Source: Paenibacillus bouchesdurhonensis
GTDB lineage: Bacteria > Bacillota > Bacilli > Paenibacillales > Paenibacillaceae
Assembly (NCBI RefSeq): GCF_900155685.1
Contig: NZ_LT732548.1
Span: 319,898 to 383,897, forward strand
Direction: 5' to 3'
DNA length: 64,000 bases
A model generated the notes under the pieces. That model saw only the letters and a program-made list of their open reading frames with translations, did no database searches and was not told the DNA's origin. Made by a program: the position numbers and the translations under genes. Shown piece by piece: positions 51,611 through 61,082 of the stretch. Within the stretch, counting starts at the first letter, position 1; each line of letters starts with the position of its first letter.

Positions 51611-53221
51611 ATGAACAAAACAGCTATATGTGAAATACTCATCACGAGTGACATTCATGGGCATATTTATCCGACCGATTACAGAATGGCAGAGGATAGA
51701 AATCTAGGCCTGGCCAAAATAGCTACGATTATCGAACGGGAACGGCAGCATGCACCCGATTTGCTCCTGCTGGACAACGGCGATTTGATTCAGGGCTCTC
51801 CGCTGGCCTCGTATTATATCAAGCAGCAACAGCAAAGTGATGCGCCTCATCCCATGGTTGCTGTCCTGAACAAGCTGGGCTATGATGCCGCTGTGCCGGG
51901 GAATCACGAATTTAACTATGGTCGGGACGTGCTGCGCAGGGTCATGGCAGAATCAGCCTTCCCATGGTTGTCAGCGGGAATTATAAATCTGAACACGGGG
52001 AGTCCGGCATTTGGCACACCTTATATTGTCAAGAAAATAGGCCCATCCGCCGACCCCATCAAGGTAGCGATTCTTGGAGTAACGACGCACTATATCCCCA
52101 ACTGGGAAAACCCACAGCACTTGAAGGGGCTGGGGTTTCAGGACGCATTGAAGACGACGAGGGAATGGGTAGCCCGGATTCGAGAGCGAGAGCATCCAGA
52201 TCTGCTTATCGTTTCCTATCATGGCGGGTTCGAACGCGATCCCGTTAGCGGCGAGGCAACGGAGAAGCTGACTGGGGAGAACCAGGGGTATGCGATCTGC
52301 CGGGAAGTGGCAGGGATTGACGTGCTAATTACCGGGCACCAGCACCGCTTTCTAGCAACGCAATTGGGAGAGGTAACCGTCATCCAGCCTGGCTGTTATG
52401 GACAAGCCTTGGGCAAAATTGTGGTGGAATGGGAGAAGCAGGGGGATAGGTGGCGAATCAGCCGTCAATCTGCTGAACTTTTGATGGTGGATGAATCGGT
52501 GAATGCGGACAGAACGATTCTGGCCATGTTCTCCGGCCTGGAGGCTAAGACGCAAGGCTGGCTGGATCAGCCCATTGGACAGGTGGAGGGGGATATGCGC
52601 ATCCATAGCCCGTTCATCTGCCGGACGGCGGATCATGCGTTTATGGAATTTGTGAATAAGGTACAGATGGAGGCCGCCGGGGCTCCGGTATCCTGCGCCG
52701 CCTTGCTGAGCGATGAATCTCAGGGCTTCGGGCCAACGATCACCATGCGGGATGTGCTGGGCAATTTCATGTATCCCAACACCTTGACCGTGCTTCGCCT
52801 CCGGGGGAGGGATATCCGAGCCGCGCTGGAACAGACCGCCGCATATTTCGTTGTCGGCCCTGACGGAAGGCTTGCGGTCAATCCGGCTTACGTCAGGCCC
52901 AAAGCCCAGCATTACAATTACGATATGTGGGAGGGCATTCGTTATGAGCTAGATATTGCTAGATCGTTTGGGGAGCGGGTGGTCAAGCTGACCGATCCTG
53001 ACGGCATGAACATAGAGGACGAGATGGAATTCGAAGTCGTCATGAACAGCTACCGGGCCGGCGGCGGGGGAGATTATGAGATGTTCAAGGGGAAGCCGGT
53101 TGTGCGGGAAATCGGGGCCGATATGGCTGAGCTGATCTCGGATTATATTCAGCGATACCGGACGATTAGAGCAAGCTGCGACCATAATTGGAGGGTTACT
53201 GTAGACGGAACGGAAGCATGA
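51611..53221 (+). CDS. 5'-nucleotidase/2',3'-cyclic phosphodiesterase-family metallophosphoesterase
   Basis: 536 aa. Metal motifs of the calcineurin-like domain: ITSDIHGHI, LDNGDLIQGSPLASYY, VPGNHEFNYG, VSYHGGFERD and ITGHQHRF. The C-terminal 5_nucleotid_C domain has the substrate-stacking region TITMRDVLGNFMYPNTLTVL, YNYDMWEGIRYELDI and NSYRAGGGGDYEM. There is no signal peptide, so unlike UshA it should be cytoplasmic, similar to YunD-type proteins. ATG 51611 is 9 bp after AGGAGAG. Divergent from phnD, which fits a phosphorus-salvage neighbourhood. Exact substrate open. Confidence 0.85.
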   Translation: MNKTAICEILITSDIHGHIYPTDYRMAEDRNLGLAKIATIIERERQHAPDLLLLDNGDLIQGSPLASYYIKQQQQSDAPHPMVAVLNKLGYDAAVPGNHEFNYGRDVLRRVMAESAFPWLSAGIINLNTGSPAFGTPYIVKKIGPSADPIKVAILGVTTHYIPNWENPQHLKGLGFQDALKTTREWVARIREREHPDLLIVSYHGGFERDPVSGEATEKLTGENQGYAICREVAGIDVLITGHQHRFLATQLGEVTVIQPGCYGQALGKIVVEWEKQGDRWRISRQSAELLMVDESVNADRTILAMFSGLEAKTQGWLDQPIGQVEGDMRIHSPFICRTADHAFMEFVNKVQMEAAGAPVSCAALLSDESQGFGPTITMRDVLGNFMYPNTLTVLRLRGRDIRAALEQTAAYFVVGPDGRLAVNPAYVRPKAQHYNYDMWEGIRYELDIARSFGERVVKLTDPDGMNIEDEMEFEVVMNSYRAGGGGDYEMFKGKPVVREIGADMAELISDYIQRYRTIRASCDHNWRVTVDGTEA

Positions 53222-53366
53222 GGATAACCGCTCTAAGAAAGGCGCTGTTTATCGTGTATTATCCTATGGTACAATGACAAGCATTAGGGCAAGCTAGAAG
53301 CTGGACTAGACTTTCTGGTAGAGCCCATAACCGTATAACCAACCGTCAAAGAGGAGCTGACTATTC

Positions 53367-53645
53367 ATGAGTGAACAAATCAACGAGCAAGAGCTGGTTC
53401 AATACATAGCCGAGCGATCCAAGGCCAACCCGGAAGCAATTCGGCTCGTGCTGAAGCATGAGAATGCGTTTATAAATGATGCCCATAAGGGGGCTAAAGG
53501 GGACGTCGATATCGACGGCGATGAGTTGGTTGACTATGTGCTGAGCCGTCCAGACGTGAAGCTGGACGAGCTGACGGTTGAGACGATCCTGGAGCTGGAG
53601 ATGGACTATTTGATGGATAAGGGCCTAGCCGGTTACGTAGATTAA
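53367..53645 (+). CDS. Small acidic helical protein of unknown function
   Basis: 92 residues, start ATG 53367 with GAGGAG 9 bp upstream. Acidic and probably all-helical: YIAERSKANPEAIRLVLKHE, then VDIDGDELVDYVLSRPDVKL, ending TVETILELEMDYLMDKGLAG. The VDIDGDELVDYV part looks like a helix-capping segment, not an EF-hand (spacing is wrong). No family recognised. It is a one-gene unit closed by a terminator at 53693. The good ribosome site and clean codon pattern make it a credible gene. Confidence 0.6.
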   Translation: MSEQINEQELVQYIAERSKANPEAIRLVLKHENAFINDAHKGAKGDVDIDGDELVDYVLSRPDVKLDELTVETILELEMDYLMDKGLAGYVD

Positions 53646-53692
53646 GGGCTAGGAGCGAGAAAACAAAGGCGTGATATGCTGGAAGCTGCCCT

Positions 53693-53728
53693 TCCCCTTC
53701 TGCTGTATGCACAGCGGAAGGGGATTTT
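53693..53728 (+). terminator. Terminator after the small acidic protein gene
   Basis: CCCCTTC-T-GCTGT pairs with ACAGC-G-GAAGGGG around ATGC, followed by ATTTT. The rest of the gap to 53967 holds one further weak stem (CCAGCG...GGGT with ACCCGCTGG, 53739-53776) and no gene. Confidence 0.65.
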
Positions 53729-53966
53729 CGCGCTGTACCCAGCGAAGCGGGTCAATTCAAGCGGAACCCGCTGGCAGCTGCCGGTACGCAGTGTAGCGCA
53801 GCATGACGGCGATCTGCCGACCGGAGCCATTTGTCGGATATGTCTATTCCATGTCGAATTAGTCTGTTCCGAAGCTTCGCGCAATGTTATGATATGGCTA
53901 ATATTGCGGGGTTCTTACATACGCTATTAAACTAAGAACACTAAGAACTACATAGGAGGAACAACA

Positions 53967-55841
53967 GTGAATGGCCCTATGATTATCACCCTTATTGTTC
54001 TGATTGCGGCATCAGTATTATTTGTTTCGGGGAAAATTCGCTCCGATCTTGTGGCAATCGGTTCGTTAATTATCTTGATGCTGTTGAATATACTGACCCC
54101 GGCTGAGGCCTTGTCCGGCTTCTCCAACTCCGTCGTCATCATGATGATCGGATTGTTCGTTGTAGGCGGCGGCATATTCCAGACTGGACTGGCCAAGATG
54201 GCGAGCCGAATCCTGCTTCGCTTAGCCGGCACGAGCGAGACACGGCTGCTTATTATGGTCATGCTGGTTACTTCGGTGATCGGGGCTTTTGTCAGCAATA
54301 CAGGAACTGTGGCCGTCATGATGCCAGTTGTCGTGAGCTTGGCGATGAGCGCGGGAACCCACCCAGGGAAGCTGCTTATGCCGCTTGCTTTTGCAAGTAG
54401 TTTAGGCGGCATGCTTACGCTCATCGGTACGCCGCCCAACTTGGTTATTCAGGAGACGCTTCTTCAAGCCGGGTACAAGGGACTGTCCTTCTTTTCCTTT
54501 ACGCCAGTCGGTATCGTCTGTTTGCTTACAGGCATCATCGGCCTGATCTTTCTGCGCCGCTTCCTGCCGGATCATCAGAAGGAGGGGGGCAAGGGCAAGA
54601 AGAAGGGCCGTTCACTGAAGGAACTCGCCAAGCAGTACCAATTAACGCAAAATTTATTTCGCGTTCAGGTGGGGAAGGATTCGCCGATCCAATCCAAAAC
54701 GCTGCTGGAACTAGATATATCCGCTAAATTCGAGGTTAATGTCATTGAAATTCGCCGTAAAATTTCAGCGAAGAATCAATTTTTTAAGACGATTAACCAG
54801 GAAATCGCCGGCCCGGGCACTGTTATACATGAGGATGACATCCTGTATGTTAACGGTACATTTGAGCGGGCGGAGCAATTTGCTCAGCATTACGGACTCA
54901 TCTTGCTTGATCATCATGTTCCGGAAAGAAGCGGGGCGCAGCTAGAGCAGTCCGAACAGTATGCGACCAGCGAGGTAGGGATTGCTGAAGTGATGCTAAC
55001 GCCAAATTCCAGCTTGATCGGTAGATTGGTCAAGGATTCGAGGTTCCGCGAGAAGTATCGGGTGAACATTCTGGGGATTCAGCGGAAGGAGCAGTACCTG
55101 CTTCATAACTTGAAAGAAGATCGTATGAAATTCGGAGATGCCTTGCTCGTCCAGGGAACATGGAAGGATATCGCGCTGCTGGCGGCAGATCAGGCGAATG
55201 TCGTCGTTGTGGGACAGCCGATTGAAGAGTCACGCAAGGTGACGATGGACATTAAAGCGCCGATCGCTGCCGGCATTATGCTGCTCATGGTTGTCCTGCT
55301 CATTACGGAACTAGTGCCTGCGGTAGTGGCCGTAATGATTGCCGCAGTGCTGATGGTCGTCTTTGGCTGCGTCCGCAATATGGAGGAAGCGTACAAAAGC
55401 ATTAACTGGGAAAGTATCGTGCTGATCGGCGGCATGATCCCAATGTCAACCGCCATTGAGAAGACCGGAGCAGCCGCGTTGTTATCCGAAGGACTGGTCA
55501 GCACGCTTGGCGGTTATGGCCCGATTGCGCTGCTGGCTGGGGTATATTTTACAACGTCTTTACTTACGATGTTCATTAGCAATACGGCCTGTGCGGTACT
55601 GTTTGCGCCGATTGCCCTCACTGCGGCGATTCAGCTTGGCGTAAGCCCTTATCCTTATCTGTTCGCGGTGTCGATCGGGGCAAGCATGTGCTTTGCCTCC
55701 CCGTTCTCCACGCCGCCAAATGCTCTTGTCATGTCGGCAGGACGCTATAAGTTCAGCCATTACATCAAAGTCGGCCTCCCGCTGCAGGTACTGATTGGCG
55801 TGGTGATGGTGGCGGTGCTGCCATTGTTTTTTCCGTTCTGA
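53967..55841 (+). CDS. SLC13/DASS-type transporter with two RCK_C (TrkA-C) domains
   Basis: 624-residue ion-coupled transporter of the SLC13 (divalent anion:Na+ symporter) group. Two membrane halves (about 1-195 and 430-620) each carry a family motif: AFVSNTGTVAVMMPVVVSLA with SLGGMLTLIGTPPNLVIQ, and TMFISNTACAVLFAPIALTA with CFASPFSTPPNALVMSAG. Between them lie two TrkA-C/RCK_C domains (about 235-320 and 330-415), presumed ligand-sensing. GTG 53967 is 7 bp after AGGAGG. Relatives transport sulfate, phosphate or dicarboxylates; which one cannot be told. Monocistronic. Confidence 0.88.
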   Translation: MNGPMIITLIVLIAASVLFVSGKIRSDLVAIGSLIILMLLNILTPAEALSGFSNSVVIMMIGLFVVGGGIFQTGLAKMASRILLRLAGTSETRLLIMVMLVTSVIGAFVSNTGTVAVMMPVVVSLAMSAGTHPGKLLMPLAFASSLGGMLTLIGTPPNLVIQETLLQAGYKGLSFFSFTPVGIVCLLTGIIGLIFLRRFLPDHQKEGGKGKKKGRSLKELAKQYQLTQNLFRVQVGKDSPIQSKTLLELDISAKFEVNVIEIRRKISAKNQFFKTINQEIAGPGTVIHEDDILYVNGTFERAEQFAQHYGLILLDHHVPERSGAQLEQSEQYATSEVGIAEVMLTPNSSLIGRLVKDSRFREKYRVNILGIQRKEQYLLHNLKEDRMKFGDALLVQGTWKDIALLAADQANVVVVGQPIEESRKVTMDIKAPIAAGIMLLMVVLLITELVPAVVAVMIAAVLMVVFGCVRNMEEAYKSINWESIVLIGGMIPMSTAIEKTGAAALLSEGLVSTLGGYGPIALLAGVYFTTSLLTMFISNTACAVLFAPIALTAAIQLGVSPYPYLFAVSIGASMCFASPFSTPPNALVMSAGRYKFSHYIKVGLPLQVLIGVVMVAVLPLFFPF

Positions 55842-55931
55842 TAGTACGATTGATCAGACTACTACTGAGGTACTTAGTTAAGGGAAATCAAAAAAGCATT
55901 GAAAGCATTTGCTGAAGGAATATATTAAGGG

Positions 55932-55974
55932 AACGTCCTCTTTCGCAGCTTAGGCGCGAGGGAGGGCGTTTTTT
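55932..55974 (+). terminator. Terminator after the SLC13-type gene
   Basis: AACGTCCTCTTTCGC pairs with GCGCGAGGGAGGGCGTT, followed by TTTTTT. Confidence 0.8.
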
Positions 55975-56028
55975 GATTTTGAAAATTTATATCATTGACA
56001 TCTATATCGACTATAATGAAATATATAT

Positions 56029-56057
56029 TTGACATAAAGACGTGTTTATTGTAAATT
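56029..56057 (+). promoter_or_regulatory. SigA-type promoter of the DUF6773-XRE unit
   Basis: TTGACA (56029-56034) and TAAATT (56052-56057) with a 17-base spacer, 45 bases before the gene, in an AT-rich region. Confidence 0.55.
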
Positions 56058-56101
56058 TAGAGCAAGGATAATTATCACATACGTAGAGAGGGTGTCTGGA
56101 A

Positions 56102-56614
56102 ATGAGATGGCTTTCGTGGGTTTCAAGCCAGAGTAAGCAAGTCGATGAGAGAATCGTTAATACACAGAACAAAATCTATAAGGAAATATATATGCTGATT
56201 ATGTTGATCTGTTTGGGATCAGTCATCGTTAAGTATGCTGTGTTGGACATGGATAGGTTGCTAATTACGGAGATTGTCATTATGCTGGCCTCTAGTTTGT
56301 ATTATTTGATTCGATCTGTTTCCCTTGGAGTGTATTCGGATGCGGTTGAGGTTCATGATCGCAGCAGCAAATTTAAAATGAGTACCAAGAACATTGTTGC
56401 AGGCAGCATATTTGGTTTAGGGCTGGCATTGTTTTTCGGCTTCCGCAGCGCAACTTTATATGCCGATGGGGCGATGCAATCCCTCTGGTACTTCATTCTT
56501 GTATTTGCAGTCTCCTTGATGATCTATGTCCCGGTATTTCTGTTGTTGACCTTCGGCCTTCATATGGCGGCTAATAAAGCCAGTACAAATGTGACCAAGG
56601 ATGAGCTCGAATGA
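56102..56614 (+). CDS. DUF6773-like membrane protein
   Basis: 170 aa with four membrane segments (two near residues 30-75, two near 95-160). A soluble N-terminus QSKQVDERIVNTQNKIYKEI precedes them and is characteristic of DUF6773 proteins. It overlaps the following XRE regulator gene by 4 bp (ATGA), the usual pairing for this family. Probably the regulated or modulating partner of that regulator; function unknown. Confidence 0.7.
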   Translation: MRWLSWVSSQSKQVDERIVNTQNKIYKEIYMLIMLICLGSVIVKYAVLDMDRLLITEIVIMLASSLYYLIRSVSLGVYSDAVEVHDRSSKFKMSTKNIVAGSIFGLGLALFFGFRSATLYADGAMQSLWYFILVFAVSLMIYVPVFLLLTFGLHMAANKASTNVTKDELE

Positions 56615-56805
56615 AGAATATTAGAATGAAGCTGGCCAGAGTTGAAAAGGATTTGTCTCAAGAGCAGCTCGCTCAGCTAGTCGGCGTATCTAGGCAGACG
56701 ATCGGATTAATCGAGCTGGGGAAATATAATCCTAGTTTGAGCTTGTGCGTAGCGATCTGCAGGACCTTGTCCAAGACGTTGAATGATCTTTTTTGGGAGG
56801 AATAG
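56611..56805 (+). CDS. Small XRE-family regulator
   Basis: 64-residue Cro/CI-type DNA-binding protein consisting of little more than the helix-turn-helix: RVEKDLSQEQLAQLVGVSRQ, TIGLIELGKYNPSLSLCVAI, ending LSKTLNDLFWEE. The YxPSLxLaxxIaxxL pattern is that of the small YozG/YgzD-like regulators paired with multipass membrane proteins. Translationally coupled to the DUF6773 gene. Confidence 0.88.
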   Translation: MKNIRMKLARVEKDLSQEQLAQLVGVSRQTIGLIELGKYNPSLSLCVAICRTLSKTLNDLFWEE

Positions 56806-56933
56806 AGGCTTGTTGTTTCAATTTATATAATATGAGTCCATCCTGTGCAAGAATGGATATGCTAGTAAAAAATCCCCAAAGTTTAGCCGATAAATATAGC
56901 AGATGGGTAAATAGAATGGGGGCCTATAAAATA

Positions 56934-57923
56934 ATGGGGAGACGGGTACGACTCATATTATGCAGTATACTATTTTGCTTCCTGCTAACCTCTTGCAGTC
57001 TGATCGACGAGTTCAAGGGTGGTTCAAGCGTAAACGGGGCAAGCATAGAGGAGGAGCATGCAGCCGCCAAATACAGCGCCTACATTAATTTGAACAATGT
57101 GATGACGGGCGGAATGTTCGATAGAGCTATTGAGAGCTATACCGATGAATTTGGCATGGGTGAAGAAATTTTTATCAGTGAAGACTTCGATAGCTTTACT
57201 TCGGTTCCGGGGCTGGATGGACTTGTAAAGACGGTAAATACGGCAGTGGATCGCGCTGCTGGCGAGCCGTCATATGGTGCTGCAGATGAAGCGCTCATTC
57301 AATTAGGACCCGCCATGCTTGATCTATTGGATACGATGGGGGAAATCTCCGATTACTATAGTGCAGGAACCTTCATGAATGATCAATTTCATAGAGGCAA
57401 GGAACTGCACAGCCAATTTATTGCTCAATATAATACATACGAGCCCTTGGCCGATCAATTTTATAATGATTTTGACGAGATCGCATCTCAGCAAAAGCTG
57501 AAGGATTTGGAGACGCTGAAGGAGCAGGATTTTTTAATCCGTTATTATGCGCTAAGTGTTGTTATGCGTGCTCAAGATATTGAGAGAGCTTTTTTTGAAG
57601 CGGAAATTTATGACGAGAATATTTTGGACTATAACGTAGAGGAATATCGGGTATTATTCGACAGGCTGGTCGATGACGCGAAGCAATTCATGGAATATGC
57701 GGAAGATGCCAAACGGAGAAAGCAAGAGTCTTGGACAACGCTTCCAGAGCTGGACGCAGCCCTGCAAGAGGTGATCGGGGCATCGACGGATATCCTAGCG
57801 ATTCTGGAGACCGGGGATACGAGCATCAATATTGATAATAACATGATGAGCAGCTATTTCTCCCAAGTGTCTCGCCTGATCGATGCTTATAACTATAATA
57901 TCCGTGTTGATAGAGTTAAATAA
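56934..57923 (+). CDS. DUF3829-like lipoprotein
   Basis: 329-residue lipoprotein. Signal peptide LILCSILFCFLLTSC with lipobox LTSC near residue 22, then a helical extracytoplasmic domain. KYSAYINLNNVMTGGMFDRA at the start and the long helices ending VSRLIDAYNYNIRVDRV are as in DUF3829 proteins. ATG 56934 is taken as start because the signal peptide follows at once; the ribosome site GGGGG lies rather far (12 bp), so ATG 56916 is possible. Followed by a strong terminator. Function unknown. Confidence 0.7.
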   Translation: MGRRVRLILCSILFCFLLTSCSLIDEFKGGSSVNGASIEEEHAAAKYSAYINLNNVMTGGMFDRAIESYTDEFGMGEEIFISEDFDSFTSVPGLDGLVKTVNTAVDRAAGEPSYGAADEALIQLGPAMLDLLDTMGEISDYYSAGTFMNDQFHRGKELHSQFIAQYNTYEPLADQFYNDFDEIASQQKLKDLETLKEQDFLIRYYALSVVMRAQDIERAFFEAEIYDENILDYNVEEYRVLFDRLVDDAKQFMEYAEDAKRRKQESWTTLPELDAALQEVIGASTDILAILETGDTSINIDNNMMSSYFSQVSRLIDAYNYNIRVDRVK

Positions 57924-57965
57924 TGCTGCACTAATAGATTCGGTCGATAACAGATTCGAGCTAAC

Positions 57966-57991
57966 AGACAGGTATCCCCTGTCTTTTTTTT
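57966..57991 (+). terminator. Terminator after the DUF3829-like gene
   Basis: AGACAGG-TATCC-CCTGTCT followed by seven or more T residues. Confidence 0.85.
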
Positions 57992-58075
57992 ATAGGAAGG
58001 CTGGACGACTAACTCCTACTGAACATGGTATACTATAGAGAACAAATGTTCCTCAAATGATCGGTAGGTGAGCTC

Positions 58076-60382
58076 GTGAGTCATCGGGTAGAAGTAGCTG
58101 TTCGCCATCTTGTAGAGTATGTCTTCCGGGGCGGTAGTTTGGAAGGGGGCTTCCGCAGCGTCTCTACGTTGGCGGAAGGCACGAAAGCGCATCAGAAGAT
58201 ACAGAAGCAATACGGTGAGCAGGATCAGAAGGAAGTCTATCTGTCGATGGAAGTGCCTCATGGTGAGTTCATATTCGTTATAGATGGACGCTGTGACGGT
58301 CTGTTAGTCGACGAGAACGGGGCTATTACAATCGATGAGATCAAGTCCACGGCGATGGAGCTGGAGGGGATTGCGCCGGATACATTCCCGGTTCACTGGG
58401 CCCAGGCGAAATGCTACGCGTACATGTATGCCAAGACCTATGACATACCCGAACTGAGCATCCAACTAACCTATGTTCAGGTGGATACGGAGGAGCAGAA
58501 AAAGTTCGTACAGACAATGACATGCGAGCAATTGGAGGCATTCATTGACGATGTTCTTCAGAACTACACCCCATATGTGGAAATGAAGCGAATTCACCGA
58601 AGCAAGCGGGATGCGAGCATCGAGAGCTTGGCGTTTCCTTTTCCCGTTTATCGGCAAGGACAGCGAAGGCTGGCAGGCTCGGTGTATACCAGTATTGCTG
58701 AAGGAGTTAAGCTGTTTGCCCAGGCGCCGACGGGAATTGGAAAGACGATGTCCACGATTTATCCGACTGTCAAAGCTATAGGAACGGGGCTGCTTCAGCG
58801 CTTCTTCTATCTCACGGCTAAGACGATTACACGTACTGCTGCAGAGGAGGCCTTTATCCGGCTGCAAAATGGGGGATTGCATCTTCACACGGTGACCATT
58901 ACGGCTAAGGAGAAGATCTGTTTCCAGGAGCAGGTCAACTGCCGGAAAGAGGAATGTATTTATGCTGACGGCTACTATAATCGGGTAAATGGAGCCATAC
59001 TGGACATGCTCGGTCATGAGACGCTTATTCATCGGGGAGTTGTGGAGGCATATGCACGCAAGCATCGTGTCTGTCCGTTTGAATTTTCATTGGATGCGGC
59101 TTACGCGGCCGATGCGGTGATTTGCGATTACAATTATATTTTTGATCCTCGGGTCTCGTTGAAGCGGCAGTTTGCCGAGCAGAAGCGCCAGACTGCACTG
59201 CTTATAGATGAAGCGCATAATTTAGTAGATCGTTCCCGCGAGATGTTCTCCAGCCTGCTTTGCAAGTCGGTGTTTCTCGCTTTGCAGCGGGAGTATAAGG
59301 CTGTGAATAAGGGCCTGTCCGAAGCAGCCAAGGCGGTGAACGCTTATTTCATTCGGCGGCGCAAGCAGGCGGAGGAGAAGTGTGTCATTGAGCGCGAGGC
59401 TCCAGAGGAGCTGCTGCAGTTGATCGAGATATTTACCCAGCAAGCTGAGCGAGAGTTGGCAGCGGGGGCGAGCCGCCCAGCCCCGGTAACGGGATCGCTG
59501 CTGCTAGATACGTATTTCGAAGCGGTTAATTTCGCAAAAATCGGGAAGCTGTATGATGAACGATATATGACGTACGTGGATATTTCCAACCAGGAGGTGC
59601 GTATCAGGCTATTTTGCCTAGACCCCTCTCATTTGCTGCGTGAAATGGGCAAGGGATATCGATCGCATATTTATTTTTCGGCCACGCTGTCTCCGATCGG
59701 TTTCTACAGAGATATGCTGGGAGCAGACAGTGATGATTATACAGCGTCTATTCCGTCCCCCTTCTCCAGAGAGCAATTGGAGGTTGTTCTGCTGCCCCTT
59801 TCGACGCGCTATCGTGATCGCGAACTGACGTCGGAATCGCTGGTAAAATATTTACTGCAATTAACGGAGGGGCGATCCGGGAATTATTTATTCTTTTTTC
59901 CCTCGTATGCCTATATGAATATGGTCTATGAACGCTTTATCGCCGGAATTCCTCAGGTAGAATCGATTTTGCAGCATGGCGATATGACGGAGGAGGAACG
60001 AGAAAATTTTTTAGCAGCTTTTGAGGAAGGTGAATCTGGTGGAACGTTGGTGGGGTTCGCTGTTATGGGCGGGATATTCTCGGAAGGCATCGACTTGGTT
60101 GGCAGTCGTTTAACAGGAGTAGTCATTGTGGGCGTAGGTCTGCCGCAAATCGGCCTCGAACGGAATATCATCCGGGATTATTTTGACCAGACGGGGAGAA
60201 ACGGCTTTGACTATGCCTATGTATTCCCGGGGATGAACAAGGTATTGCAGGCGGGAGGACGACTTATTCGTTCTGAGCAGGACACCGGATTGCTTGTTCT
60301 GGTAGATGACCGCTACCTGCAGCCGCATTATGCCAGGTTGTTGCCAGCAGAATGGGGCGATCATGCGGTAATTACACTATAA
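58076..60382 (+). CDS. PD-(D/E)XK nuclease fused to DinG/Rad3-type Fe-S helicase
   Basis: 768 aa. Residues about 1-170 form a RecB/Cas4-like nuclease: IFVIDGRCDGLLV (the D), TIDEIKS (ExK) and HWAQAKCYAYMYA (QxxxY). The helicase follows: VYRQGQRRLAGSVYTSIAEG, Walker A QAPTGIGKTMS, an Fe-S insertion with KICFQEQVNCRKEECIYADG and HRVCPFE, DEAH box LLIDEAHNLVD, YFSATLSPIG, and motif VI QAGGRLIRSEQD. Superfamily 2 XPD-like enzymes unwind 5' to 3'; the attached nuclease suggests processing of branched or damaged DNA. GTG 58076 follows GTAGGTGAG. Single-gene unit closed by a terminator. Confidence 0.85.
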   Translation: MSHRVEVAVRHLVEYVFRGGSLEGGFRSVSTLAEGTKAHQKIQKQYGEQDQKEVYLSMEVPHGEFIFVIDGRCDGLLVDENGAITIDEIKSTAMELEGIAPDTFPVHWAQAKCYAYMYAKTYDIPELSIQLTYVQVDTEEQKKFVQTMTCEQLEAFIDDVLQNYTPYVEMKRIHRSKRDASIESLAFPFPVYRQGQRRLAGSVYTSIAEGVKLFAQAPTGIGKTMSTIYPTVKAIGTGLLQRFFYLTAKTITRTAAEEAFIRLQNGGLHLHTVTITAKEKICFQEQVNCRKEECIYADGYYNRVNGAILDMLGHETLIHRGVVEAYARKHRVCPFEFSLDAAYAADAVICDYNYIFDPRVSLKRQFAEQKRQTALLIDEAHNLVDRSREMFSSLLCKSVFLALQREYKAVNKGLSEAAKAVNAYFIRRRKQAEEKCVIEREAPEELLQLIEIFTQQAERELAAGASRPAPVTGSLLLDTYFEAVNFAKIGKLYDERYMTYVDISNQEVRIRLFCLDPSHLLREMGKGYRSHIYFSATLSPIGFYRDMLGADSDDYTASIPSPFSREQLEVVLLPLSTRYRDRELTSESLVKYLLQLTEGRSGNYLFFFPSYAYMNMVYERFIAGIPQVESILQHGDMTEEERENFLAAFEEGESGGTLVGFAVMGGIFSEGIDLVGSRLTGVVIVGVGLPQIGLERNIIRDYFDQTGRNGFDYAYVFPGMNKVLQAGGRLIRSEQDTGLLVLVDDRYLQPHYARLLPAEWGDHAVITL

Positions 60383-60406
60383 TTTATTGTACATGCTGTA
60401 TCATAG

Positions 60407-60445
60407 GAGCCTCCTTGGGACATAGTCTCTAGGGAGGCTTTTTTT
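60407..60445 (+). terminator. Terminator after the nuclease-helicase gene
   Basis: GAGCCTCC pairs with GGGAGGCTT across 18 bases, followed by TTTTTTT. Confidence 0.8.
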
Positions 60446-60617
60446 GCGGTTGGTAAACGGTGGAATAGATGACGCAAAATACATAAGGGAATTTATAGGT
60501 GGTCAGGTTGACTCTTTATTGACTAAGATTTAAGATAAAAATGTGATAGTTAAATGCATTAAAGTATTATTATCTTCTAATTAAATTTATGATAAATACA
60601 AATAGAGGTGATGGACG

Positions 60618-61058
60618 CTGAATAAGCAGGAACGCTTGTCGGCTATGATTTCCGGGTATATGAGCCGCTTTGTTGTCGGATATGCCAAGATGCTCGAGGA
60701 TGATTTGACGGCGCCCCAGTATTTGATTATTCAGATTTTGGCCGAGAATGAGCTGAAAAGCTGTTCGGAGCTGGCGGATGAGTTGGACGTTACGCTGCCG
60801 GCGATCACGAATCTAAGCAAGAAACTAGTTAACAAAGGATATATTGAACGGATTACGCCGGATACGGATCGGCGAAGTGTGTATCTGCGGCTGACAGAGC
60901 AAGGGCGCGAGGTCATGGCTAGAATGCTCGGAAGGTATCGGGAGTTGACCAAGCCGATATGGGACAGCTTAACGGAGCAAGAGCTCGATACATTGTTAAG
61001 TGCTCATGAGAAAATAACGAATTTGCTGCCGATCGGCAAGATCGGCAAGAAATTATGA
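60618..61058 (+). CDS. MarR-family regulator, probable CTG start
   Basis: 146-residue winged-helix regulator: LTAPQYLIIQILAENELKSC, SELADELDVTLPAITNLSKK (recognition helix), then ITPDTDRRSVYLRLTEQG, the wing. The best ribosome site, GAGGTGA (60605-60611), is 6 bp before CTG 60618, which gives the natural N-terminus NKQERLSAMISGYMSRF; the first standard start, TTG 60636, has no site. I therefore propose CTG. It lies 24 bp before the first of two short-chain dehydrogenases and probably controls them. Confidence 0.8.
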   Translation: MNKQERLSAMISGYMSRFVVGYAKMLEDDLTAPQYLIIQILAENELKSCSELADELDVTLPAITNLSKKLVNKGYIERITPDTDRRSVYLRLTEQGREVMARMLGRYRELTKPIWDSLTEQELDTLLSAHEKITNLLPIGKIGKKL

Positions 61059-61082
61059 GATGAATAACAGGAGGATGAGACT

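Noticed and set aside
53676-53930. An 84-codon plus-strand frame between the small acidic protein and the SLC13-type gene
   Set aside because: It runs through the terminator hairpin, has no adequate ribosome site and resembles no protein.
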